The position numbers and the translations under genes were made by a program. Below are positions 8,263-15,670 of a stretch of DNA of 41,261 bases, one piece after another. The first letter of the stretch is position 1; the number at the start of each line of letters is the position of its first letter. The notes below the pieces were generated by a model that was given only the letters and a program-made list of their open reading frames with translations, had not been told where the DNA came from and made no database searches. Origin of the DNA: Bacillota bacterium (GTDB lineage: Bacteria; Bacillota; Clostridia; Lachnospirales; Lachnospiraceae); the NCBI GenBank assembly GCA_023415595.1, contig JAEZJW010000046.1:1-41261 (forward strand), written 5' to 3'.

Positions 8263-9363
8263 TTATTCTGCTGCCGTTTCTGCCGTCTGTGCAGCGGCAC
8301 CATAGCTCTTTAAGTAACCGTATTCCTTCAGTTCTCTCTCCTGATCCGCCTTCATCCCATAATAGAAATCGGTCTTCTCCTGCCAAACGGCTGCGAGCTT
8401 GGGATCCTGTCTGTGATCCTTAAGTTCAAATTCCTCACTGAGTATTCTACCGAAGTAGTCTGAGAATTTTTCTGCACCGGACAGATTTAAGTGCAGCCCG
8501 GTGTCATAGGTATCAGTCGTATAATCTATTCCCATTTCCTCAGTAACCTCAAGGAAATTGATATAGGTCAGGTCGTTTTGTTTCGCATAATCCACCATTT
8601 GCTGATCCCACTCCTCATACCAGTAGGGATAAACACTGGGGGACTTGATCAGGATCAGCTTGATCCCATTATCCTTACAGAGCTTCGTCATCTTATCGAG
8701 ATAGGCATAGGCATTGTCACCGAACTGATAATCCGGCAGCTTCCTTCCGGTAGGCAGTACGGTTACCGGTCTGGAATCGATCCTCATCAGATAACCGTTA
8801 TGGGAGATCTTATTCTTCCGGAACAGGTACCTAAAATCCTCTCCGGTCAGCTCGTTCCATCTGCCATGGTATCTTAAGATCGGGAAGAGATAAGAGATGT
8901 ATTCTTCCTCCTCCACCATGGAGGCTTTGATTGCGCCCAGTTTTGCCTTCGACAGCTTCATTCCGTCCAGTGTCAGGCGGTTATAGGCTTCCTTCTGGGG
9001 TTCATTATATTTCATCGCCAGAACATTGAACACTACTACCTCAGGTTTTTCATAAGTCAGGGTATCCTCCAGCAGATAATAGGACTGCCAGACCAGCTGT
9101 TGGGCACTTCCTCTTATGTAGCTGGTTATTCCGTAGTTCTCCCAGAGGGTAACCGGTGAGACATTTGAGAATACCTCACAGTCACCTACGAATATGACAT
9201 CATGCTCCTTCACCTCATCGTAATACTCTGCTACCAGGCTGCCCTCATGAATTTCAGACATATACTTCGGCATGAGCAGCCTCTGCAGGATTGCCAGAAA
9301 GGCAACCGCAAGGATAAGAAAGGTAATATTTATGATAATCTTTTTAATAGTTCTTCTTCTCAT
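8263..9363 (-). CDS. SGNH-fold envelope acyltransferase, DltD/AlgJ-like, with Cys at the nucleophile position
   Basis: The 366-residue protein has one N-terminal membrane helix (about 7-25), so the catalytic domain faces outside. The SGNH blocks can be followed: block I VIFVGDCEVFSN (Cys62 where GDS normally gives the Ser), a Gly block at SYIRGSAQQ, Asn113 in VVVFNVLAMKYN, and Asp287/His291 in DTGLHLNLSG. In Dlt-type systems this protein takes the acyl group from a tyrosine shuttle and passes it to the envelope polymer. Ser-to-Cys would give a thioester intermediate, if the enzyme is active. I recall similar GDC proteins in Lachnospiraceae, so this may be a subfamily trait. It starts 15 bases after the MBOAT stop, so co-transcription is expected. 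The C-terminal 70 residues are polar and charged and have no assigned role. Confidence 0.85.
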   Translation of the reverse strand: MRRRTIKKIIINITFLILAVAFLAILQRLLMPKYMSEIHEGSLVAEYYDEVKEHDVIFVGDCEVFSNVSPVTLWENYGITSYIRGSAQQLVWQSYYLLEDTLTYEKPEVVVFNVLAMKYNEPQKEAYNRLTLDGMKLSKAKLGAIKASMVEEEEYISYLFPILRYHGRWNELTGEDFRYLFRKNKISHNGYLMRIDSRPVTVLPTGRKLPDYQFGDNAYAYLDKMTKLCKDNGIKLILIKSPSVYPYWYEEWDQQMVDYAKQNDLTYINFLEVTEEMGIDYTTDTYDTGLHLNLSGAEKFSDYFGRILSEEFELKDHRQDPKLAAVWQEKTDFYYGMKADQERELKEYGYLKSYGAAAQTAETAAE

Positions 9364-9378
9364 CGTTATGATCCCTTT

Positions 9379-10971
9379 CTAGAACCTGCTGTAGATGAAT
9401 TGATTGGAGTCATAACCTATTCCGTAAGCACCAAAGATCAAAGTCACCAGGAACAGGAGGAAATAAGCGGCATAGCGAAGCAGCATCGGATGACCGGATA
9501 GCTTAGCCCGAAAGCTTCCGCTCCGGGATTTTAAGCTTACAAACAACAAAAATGCTACAGCAACTGCCAATACACCGTAATCATTTATGGACAGTCCAAG
9601 CTCCAGAAAGCCTCCCCGGAACAATTCGGTCAGATTCGGTTTGGTCAGTATCGTTCCATACATACGGAAGGTTAATCCCACATTCCCGTAGCAGTCCAGC
9701 ATTCTAAGAAAGCTCATCAGCCAGAAGGTCCTTACCACCTGGAATAAACGATACCAGAAGGAATGTCCGATAGGAAAACGCTCATGGAATTTATTATAGA
9801 GGGGTATGCACTCCTGGGAAATCAGGATCACCAGGCAGTTTAAAAGTCCCCAAACAACGAAGTTCCAGGCCGCTCCGTGCCAGATACCGGTTGTAAACCA
9901 TACCACGATGGTTGCGATATAGACCGGTACTCTCTTACCAATCGTATCTCCAAACTTAGCCCTGCATTTCTTAGACAGATTAAGCATGGATTTGCTGACG
10001 GAAATCGGGTAAAACATATAATCCTTGAACCAGGTTCCCAGGGTAATATGCCATCTTCTCCAGTATTCAGTAATGGATTTGGAGAAATAGGGACGCTCGA
10101 AGTTCTCCTTCAGACGGATCCCCAGCAGCTCAGCCGCACCGATGGCAATATCAATGCCTCCGGTAAAATCAGCATAGAGCTCAATCGCATAGAAAAATAT
10201 TCCTGCAAGTACATAGATCCCCTGATATTCCCCCGGATTCTTGACAATCGTACTGACTGCAAGGAATAACCGATCAGCAATCACCAGCTTCTTAAAGAAG
10301 CCCCAGAGAATTCTCTGGAGACCGTAGGATATGTTCTGAGGAATAAACTTATGTTCAGAAAACAAGGTTTCCTTCAAATCATCAAAACGGCTGATCGGTC
10401 CTTGGATCAGCTGTGGGAAGAACGATATGAATAATGCCAGCTTGAACAGATTCTTCTCTGCAGGATATTTATCCCGGTAGATATCTATGAGATAGCCCAT
10501 GGTCTGGAAGGTGTAGAATGATATTCCGAGGGGCAGGACAAAGCCAAGCACGGGAAGGTGCTTCTTTACCCGGAACAGATCAAATACTGAGTTGATGTTC
10601 AGGATAGCAAAATCGGAATATTTGAGTACTGCCAGGACTCCGAAATTAAGCATCAGGCACAGGATCAGCCAGCTTCTTTGCCTTCCCTTCATCCCTGCCT
10701 TATAAGCCTTACGCTCTTCTCTGGACAGCTCCTCCTTATGCTCCTTCAGGTAATCGTTCTGGACCTTCTGTAGCCTGTCCATCCGCGAGCCGGCATAGTA
10801 GGTGGTCACTGTGGTAGCCAAAATATAGATCAGATAACCCGGTCCGGCAAAGAGGTAGAAAATATAGCTGGCAAGGAGTAAAAGCATCCATTGAAATTTC
10901 TTCGGAATCAGGTAGTACAGGCTCACCACCAGGATCAGAAAAAGTATGAAACGGTATGATGTAAAAAGCAT
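9379..10971 (-). CDS. MBOAT O-acyltransferase (DltB/AlgI-like) with C-terminal FIYSRF shuttle motif
   Basis: The 530-residue polytopic membrane protein passes an acyl group from a cytoplasmic carrier thioester to the outer face. The MBOAT signature is clear: FISFFPQLIQGPISRF, YADFTGGIDIAIGAAELLGI, EYWRRWHITLGTWFKDY (His308) and TTGIWHGAAWNFVVWG with the catalytic His365. About ten to twelve membrane segments are present. The protein ends YDSNQFIYSRF. This final hexapeptide, with Tyr527, matches the C-terminal acyl-shuttle motif described for bacterial MBOAT systems; in Gram-positive Dlt loci that motif is on the microprotein DltX. No separate DltX-like gene is present here. The start at 10971 has AGGGGG four bases upstream, and the gene follows the carrier by 11 bases. 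Confidence 0.93.
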   Translation of the reverse strand: MLFTSYRFILFLILVVSLYYLIPKKFQWMLLLLASYIFYLFAGPGYLIYILATTVTTYYAGSRMDRLQKVQNDYLKEHKEELSREERKAYKAGMKGRQRSWLILCLMLNFGVLAVLKYSDFAILNINSVFDLFRVKKHLPVLGFVLPLGISFYTFQTMGYLIDIYRDKYPAEKNLFKLALFISFFPQLIQGPISRFDDLKETLFSEHKFIPQNISYGLQRILWGFFKKLVIADRLFLAVSTIVKNPGEYQGIYVLAGIFFYAIELYADFTGGIDIAIGAAELLGIRLKENFERPYFSKSITEYWRRWHITLGTWFKDYMFYPISVSKSMLNLSKKCRAKFGDTIGKRVPVYIATIVVWFTTGIWHGAAWNFVVWGLLNCLVILISQECIPLYNKFHERFPIGHSFWYRLFQVVRTFWLMSFLRMLDCYGNVGLTFRMYGTILTKPNLTELFRGGFLELGLSINDYGVLAVAVAFLLFVSLKSRSGSFRAKLSGHPMLLRYAAYFLLFLVTLIFGAYGIGYDSNQFIYSRF

Positions 10972-10982
10972 AGAGCCCCCTG

Positions 10983-11213
10983 TTATTCTTCTTCAATCAG
11001 TCGTTCTACTAAAGCATTCAAAGCTTTCGCAGAGTTAAAATTCTTCGGAACAATCTCCTCCACCGGAATGGTAATATCGAATTCATCACTGATATCCGAG
11101 ATGATGGATACAATGTCAAAGGAATCAATGATTCTGTCATCGATCAGGGTATCACAGGTTTCGAAGTCCACCTCCGGATGTAATCCGCTTAATATTTCAA
11201 GTATCTGGTCCAT
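10983..11213 (-). CDS. dltC: DltC-like acyl/aminoacyl carrier protein
   Basis: The 76-residue acidic carrier protein holds the activated amino acid as a thioester on phosphopantetheine. The attachment Ser is Ser31 in RIIDSFDIVS, and helix 3 (ITIPVEEIVPKNFNSAKAL) is typical of DltC. In canonical systems DltA loads it and DltB empties it. The start at 11213 has GGAG six bases upstream; an in-frame TTG at 11225 would add four residues and overlap that ribosome site. A promoter-like pair (TTGACA, CATAAA) lies directly upstream within the 140-base gap after the ligase gene. The DltC label is by context and motif; it may carry something other than D-Ala here. Confidence 0.9.
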   Translation of the reverse strand: MDQILEILSGLHPEVDFETCDTLIDDRIIDSFDIVSIISDISDEFDITIPVEEIVPKNFNSAKALNALVERLIEEE

Positions 11214-11237
11214 AATAATCTCCAATCTGTTCGTTAT

Positions 11238-11266
11238 TTTATGAAATCCTATCTTCCTCTTGTCAA
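11238..11266 (-). promoter_or_regulatory. Putative internal promoter ahead of the carrier gene
   Basis: On the minus strand TTGACA (11261-11266) and CATAAA (11238-11243) are separated by 17 bases, ending 25 bases before the carrier start. The -35 is perfect and the -10 is weak. It would let carrier, MBOAT, SGNH and lipoprotein genes be made separately from the ligase. Confidence 0.45.
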
Positions 11267-11353
11267 CTTTTTACCGGCTTTCGATTACTGCTTATTCCGG
11301 CTAAGCTTATTCCAGCCGGGGTTTGTTAACCAATGCAGGGCAGAGCGCATACA

Positions 11354-12865
11354 TTATTTATTTTGATACTTCTCCTTCAAAGAAACCCGGTCAATCTTCC
11401 CGTTAGAGGTTAAGGGCATTACCGGAATCCCCTCCATCACATTCGGTACCATATACCTCGGAAGCTTCTCCTTCAGAAAATCAGCCAGGACTGCCGTAGT
11501 GATGTCTCCTACATAATACAATACGATCTTCTTCTTAACCGTATCAAAGATGCAGCAGGCGCTCCTGATCTCCGGATGCATGTTGGTAACTACCTCAATC
11601 TCCCCCAGCTCGATTCGGTGTCCCATATGCTTAATCTGGTTGTCCTTACGGGAGATAAATACCAGCTCTCCGAACTCATTGTATCTTCCCAGATCACCGG
11701 TACGATAAATCAACTCCGGATAACAGGTATTCAGCGGATTCTGAACGAATACCTCGTTGGTCTTCTGGGAGTTCTTATAATAACCCAGAGTAAGGGAGGT
11801 ACCGCGGATACAGATCTCTCCGGCTTCTCCCTGGGGAGGGATCCGGTTATTCTCATCCAGCAGGAGTATCTCGGTATTCTTAAACGGTCTTCCGACCGGT
11901 ATCATCTCGTCCAGTTCAAATTCCCGGTTCACTTCATAATAGCAGGACATTCCGGTTGCTTCGGTCGGCCCGTACAAATTCACAAACCTTGCTTCCGGCA
12001 GATACTTTCTCCACAGCCTGAACTGTTTGATCGGGAATACCTCACTGCCGAAGGCTACGGTATGGAGGTACCTCGGAACCTCCTTCTCCAATGCACCGAA
12101 GGCGGATATCATCGTTAGTGCAGACACCACCCAGCAGACCGTGTTGATCTTTTTCTCATTTAAGAATTCCACCAGTTTTAGGGGGAACATGAACAGACTT
12201 TTCGGAACGATATAAGTGGTAGCGCCAAACTTTAAGGTTGGGTACAGCTCCTTCAGACAGGCATCCACATAAAGCGGAGTCTGATTTCCGAAGACCGTAT
12301 TCTCATTGAACAGTAACACCTCCGACAGGCTCTCGATATAATCAATCACGGAACGGTGGCAGGCGACCACTCCCTTTGGGATACCCGTGGAACCTGAGGT
12401 AAATACGATATAGATCGGATCCGTGTCAATTTGCCTGTCCCTGAGCTCTGCCAGCTTATCCTCCATAACAGGAGTATTCACCATATTTTCATAGGAATAC
12501 ACCTTACCCTCATAATGGAAGGTATCCAAAGCTGTTTTCGTCTCATTATCACAGATCACAGCACCCGGCTGAAGGCTCTGAAAGATCAGCTCAATCCGGT
12601 GCCTCGGCATCTCTTCATCAATCGGGACATAATAACAGCCCGCATAAATTACTCCGAAGAAGGTTACGATGGTTCTCGGATGCTTTCCCATAAAGACTAC
12701 GATGGGCTCCTTCCCATGTCCCTCTCTGTTTAAGTAGGAGCCGATTGCTCTTGACTTCTGATATACTTCTTCGAAGGTAACTCCCGTATTCTCATCCGCA
12801 TAGGCGATCTTATCGGGAACCTTCTGTACGATCTGTTCTAAGTATTCCAACACATTTCTCTGCAT
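11354..12865 (-). CDS. DltA-like amino acid adenylating enzyme with an altered specificity pocket
   Basis: The 503-residue protein is an ANL-superfamily enzyme that activates an amino acid with ATP and loads it onto the neighbouring carrier. The P-loop is FTSGSTGIPKG (155-165). YGPTEAT is A5, YRTGDLGR is A7, and the catalytic Lys is in TSNGKIDR near the C-terminus. Its length equals that of DltA. Aligning with Bacillus cereus DltA from memory at a constant offset of +4, Asp201 matches Asp197 (amino-group ligand), Gly273 matches Cys269, and Gly305 matches Val301. The last two line the D-Ala side-chain pocket, so the pocket here is probably larger. The start at 12865 is ATG; a GTG at 12904 adds 13 residues and runs through a GCCGGA/TCCGGC hairpin. 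The amino acid used is not known. Confidence 0.88.
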   Translation of the reverse strand: MQRNVLEYLEQIVQKVPDKIAYADENTGVTFEEVYQKSRAIGSYLNREGHGKEPIVVFMGKHPRTIVTFFGVIYAGCYYVPIDEEMPRHRIELIFQSLQPGAVICDNETKTALDTFHYEGKVYSYENMVNTPVMEDKLAELRDRQIDTDPIYIVFTSGSTGIPKGVVACHRSVIDYIESLSEVLLFNENTVFGNQTPLYVDACLKELYPTLKFGATTYIVPKSLFMFPLKLVEFLNEKKINTVCWVVSALTMISAFGALEKEVPRYLHTVAFGSEVFPIKQFRLWRKYLPEARFVNLYGPTEATGMSCYYEVNREFELDEMIPVGRPFKNTEILLLDENNRIPPQGEAGEICIRGTSLTLGYYKNSQKTNEVFVQNPLNTCYPELIYRTGDLGRYNEFGELVFISRKDNQIKHMGHRIELGEIEVVTNMHPEIRSACCIFDTVKKKIVLYYVGDITTAVLADFLKEKLPRYMVPNVMEGIPVMPLTSNGKIDRVSLKEKYQNK

Positions 12866-12967
12866 GATATTCTCAGTACCGCCGGATCTGATGTCCGGCT
12901 TCACTTTCTCAGTTTTATGTAAATCATAGCCTTATCTGTAGAAACCTATACAATAGTCGGTTTTTGA

Positions 12968-13684
12968 TTATGTAATCAGCTCTGAATATTCATGTTTCAG
13001 CCTCGCCCCGCAGAGGGTCACACAGCACCTAGCCAGAACCTCCATCGCGTCGATGAAGCCGGGACCGATTTCGTAATCCCGTTTGATCAGAGATAATTCC
13101 GTACAGCCCAGAATGATTACCTGGGCACCCATCTCTATTAGCTCCTCCTTCACTGCACGGAATTTATCCATCTGCGCAGGCCGGTTGGACTTGATGTCCT
13201 TATAGATCAGATCTGTTACATAAGCCTGACACTCTTCTGAAGGGACCAAGGGTGTTATTCCATGGGAAAGCAGCTCCTTTTGGAACATCCCGCTGTGAAT
13301 GGTTCCATCCGTAGCCATAATACCGGCTTTCGAAATCCCATGCTCTTGTAAGAGGCCCGCTGTCTCCCTGATGATATGGAGGATCGGTCTGCCGATTCCC
13401 CCTGTCAGTTGATTGTGGAAGTAATGGGCTGTCACACAGGGCATCGCCAGATAATCAACTCCCAGCCGGACTAAGTCTTTCCCTGTTTCTATCATGGGTT
13501 CCACAGGACTCTCAGTATTTCTTCCAAGGATATAATCCGTACGGTCCGGGATGGAGGGCTTACTGAAAATAATGATCTCAATATGCTCCTGATCCCTGAC
13601 CGCATCCGTCATCTTAATAATTAGCTCATAGAAATATGCAGTGGCAATCGGACCCAAACCACCGATAACACCTAGTTTCTTCGT
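12968..13684 (-). CDS. Aspartate/glutamate racemase family protein, apparent ACG start
   Basis: This 238-residue enzyme is of the two-cysteine, cofactor-independent racemase family. LGVIGGLGPIATAYFYEL is the canonical N-terminus. Cys83 (MPCVTAHYF) and Cys194 (ILGCTELSLI) are the two catalytic bases. The usual PCNTAH motif has Val in place of Asn (residue 84), which breaks the PROSITE-type signature and may change the substrate. The homologous N-terminus requires a start at 13684, but the codon there is ACG, not ATG. A strong AGGGGGAG ribosome site lies six bases upstream of it, and no ATG, GTG or TTG lies between the upstream stop and 13657. The TTG at 13657 would remove the first beta strand and glycine loop. 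It ends 102 bases before the adenylating enzyme, so it may supply a D-amino acid to it. Confidence 0.85.
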   Translation of the reverse strand, partial: TKKLGVIGGLGPIATAYFYELIIKMTDAVRDQEHIEIIIFSKPSIPDRTDYILGRNTESPVEPMIETGKDLVRLGVDYLAMPCVTAHYFHNQLTGGIGRPILHIIRETAGLLQEHGISKAGIMATDGTIHSGMFQKELLSHGITPLVPSEECQAYVTDLIYKDIKSNRPAQMDKFRAVKEELIEMGAQVIILGCTELSLIKRDYEIGPGFIDAMEVLARCCVTLCGARLKHEYSELIT

Positions 13685-13785
13685 ATGCCTCTCCCCCTTA
13701 CGTATGGCTTTCCGGTTACTTAAACTGCCGGAACATAGTATCTCTTACCCCAGGTATGGCTGATTTTCCTGAGAACCTCAGGTGC

Positions 13786-15417
13786 CTATTCTTCCGGCGT
13801 GGCAGGGTATAAGGATTTATCGAAGGTATAGTAATTATTTCCTCTTTTCTCCGTATATGCAGCTACTTCCTTATCCGTTAGCATGAAGGAAGCAATTTTG
13901 TCCTTATGAGGACAGGCATCGAAATGATACCAGCCATCCCCGCAGTTGATCAGGTTCCAGAAATGTTTCGTCCTTCCTCCCACTCTGGTGACCCGCATAT
14001 TATCAATTCCTGCACGAGTCAGCAGTGCTTCGGATACAGCATAATAGGTGAAGCAGTCTCCGACTGCATTCTTGATTCCTCTGAAGGCTTCGTTCTTCGC
14101 GTCGGATTTATCGGATTCACCGGTATAAGCCACATGCCCTCTGACATATTTATAGATGGCATAAGCTTTATCCCGCATGGTCATATCCTCAGTCGTGATA
14201 TCAGCTAAGATTTTATCCGTCAGTTCATTCAGCATCTCATCGGTAATAATAAACTCCAAAACCGTCACTGTAGAGGAGGCTTCTGCCTTATTACCGGCTG
14301 AATCAGCCGCACTGTAGTATACCGTATAGACACCGGGTGTATTAAGCTTTACATTGCCGGAATCCACCTGGAACGTTACATCCCCATCCTTATTATCCGT
14401 GGCTGTGACATTCTTCTTATAGGCAACCCCTTCTCCTTCATATACGGTCTTATTCCTTATTCCGGAGAATACGGGCGGTTCTGTATCGGTTTTCACGGTA
14501 AGCATCGCCTTCAGCTCAGAGGTATTACCGGAGCTGTCTTTGAGAAGTATGGTTACCTCTTTGGTGCCCTCGGTCGTAAAATCGGGCCTCAGCTGATAGG
14601 TGTACTGAACTCCCGACAGATCACTGACGTCGGTCACAAAGGTAGCTGCCTCAATCGGATCATTGATCCAGGCTATCTGGTCCATTGCCCTTCCGGTTGG
14701 CGGAGTGGTATCAACTACTTCGATATAAGTGGTAAGAAGCCTGTCATCCACCTTGATCTGAATCTCGTGGGTCGCAGGTTTGCTGAAATCAAGAGTGCTG
14801 ATATCTGTTACAAACGATATGTCATAGTTATTATGTTCCAGAAAATCGTCCGGTTGAATCAGAACCTCAGAACCAGCTTCCACCTGTATCTTGCTTTTCA
14901 CATCAAGAACAGTTAGCTTAGCCGTAAGCTTTGAGCTATTCCCGCTCGAATCCATCAGGATGATGGTAACCTCCTGTTCTCCCTGTTTTGAAGTGTCCGG
15001 TTTCTCTGTAAATTCTGCCGTAACGGAAGTGGCATCCTCCACTCTGTCGATGAAGGCTCCTGCCTGAACCTCTTCGCCCTTCAATGCAATAACATCAATC
15101 GGCTCACCGACCGGTGCTGTGCTGTCAACCACCTCCAGGTTGGAGGTATGGATCCGGTTTCTTACTTTAATCCTGATCTCATAGGTTCCGGGAGCATTCA
15201 GGTCCAGGTTATTGATATCAGTAATATATTTGCCGGTCATATCCTTCTCAAGGAGGAAATCTTTCACGTCTACCATGGGACTTCCGGCCTCTATGGTAAC
15301 AGCCTTAACTACCATAGGCTTAAACTCTAAGTAGGACAGATATGCTAACACCATAAACGCTATCACACTTAAGGTCATAAAGATAGGTCGCATGGTATGT
15401 CTCTTTCTTCGTCTCAT
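13786..15417 (-). CDS. Membrane-anchored protein with Ig-like repeats and a transglutaminase-like domain
   Basis: The 543-residue protein has a basic N-terminus (MRRRKRH) and one membrane helix (about 10-28), with the rest outside. Two related units of about 130 residues follow, each opening with an EAGS-x-(M/V) strand and ending in SSGN(S/T)S(E/K)LKA. A DUF5011-like Ig domain comes next (TEPPVFSGIRNKTVYEGEG to GNKAEASSTVTV). The C-terminal transglutaminase-like core has Cys455 (VGDCFTYY), His485 (RTKHFWNLI) and Asp500 (YHFDACP), so the cysteine-protease-type triad is complete. Members act as proteases or cross-linkers at the cell surface; the role here is unknown. The start at 15417 has GGAGG four bases upstream, and a TTGACA/TATCAT promoter lies further upstream. 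A much longer frame to 15654 crosses that promoter and was rejected. Confidence 0.9.
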   Translation of the reverse strand: MRRRKRHTMRPIFMTLSVIAFMVLAYLSYLEFKPMVVKAVTIEAGSPMVDVKDFLLEKDMTGKYITDINNLDLNAPGTYEIRIKVRNRIHTSNLEVVDSTAPVGEPIDVIALKGEEVQAGAFIDRVEDATSVTAEFTEKPDTSKQGEQEVTIILMDSSGNSSKLTAKLTVLDVKSKIQVEAGSEVLIQPDDFLEHNNYDISFVTDISTLDFSKPATHEIQIKVDDRLLTTYIEVVDTTPPTGRAMDQIAWINDPIEAATFVTDVSDLSGVQYTYQLRPDFTTEGTKEVTILLKDSSGNTSELKAMLTVKTDTEPPVFSGIRNKTVYEGEGVAYKKNVTATDNKDGDVTFQVDSGNVKLNTPGVYTVYYSAADSAGNKAEASSTVTVLEFIITDEMLNELTDKILADITTEDMTMRDKAYAIYKYVRGHVAYTGESDKSDAKNEAFRGIKNAVGDCFTYYAVSEALLTRAGIDNMRVTRVGGRTKHFWNLINCGDGWYHFDACPHKDKIASFMLTDKEVAAYTEKRGNNYYTFDKSLYPATPEE

Positions 15418-15484
15418 TGTTCCTCCAAAACAGGAAATGGAAAATTTACCACATAATAATTTCCATTTTATACTTTTTATGTAT

Positions 15485-15513
15485 ATGATAATCTCATTCC
15501 TATAGAATGTCAA
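15485..15513 (-). promoter_or_regulatory. Sigma-A-type promoter for the transglutaminase-like gene
   Basis: On the minus strand TTGACA (15508-15513) and TATCAT (15485-15490) are spaced by 17 bases. They lie about 70 bases upstream of the GGAGG-preceded start at 15417. Confidence 0.7.
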
Positions 15514-15573
15514 TACAACGAAATTCTCCCTCATCATAATATTGACGTATATTGTTACATTATACATCCTCAT

Positions 15574-15634
15574 ATAAAAGAACCTGTTCCATTTGTATGA
15601 AGCATCAGTTTCATAAACAAATCGAACAGGTTCT
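15574..15634 (-). terminator. Nested hairpin terminator after the dikinase-like gene
   Basis: AGAACCTGTTC (15579-15589) pairs with its complement at 15624-15634. An inner ATGAA/TTCAT-type stem extends the structure. On the minus strand the stem is followed by TTTTAT. It begins about 36 bases past the stop of the dikinase-like gene. Confidence 0.7.
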
Positions 15635-15670
15635 GTAAATTTATTTTGTAACAAGCTCTCTGGATACTGC

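Noticed and set aside
13786..15654. The longer 622-residue version of the transglutaminase-like protein
   Set aside because: The extra 79 residues are AT-rich, unlike any signal sequence, and run through a TTGACA/TATCAT promoter. The GGAGG-preceded ATG at 15417 begins a normal membrane anchor.
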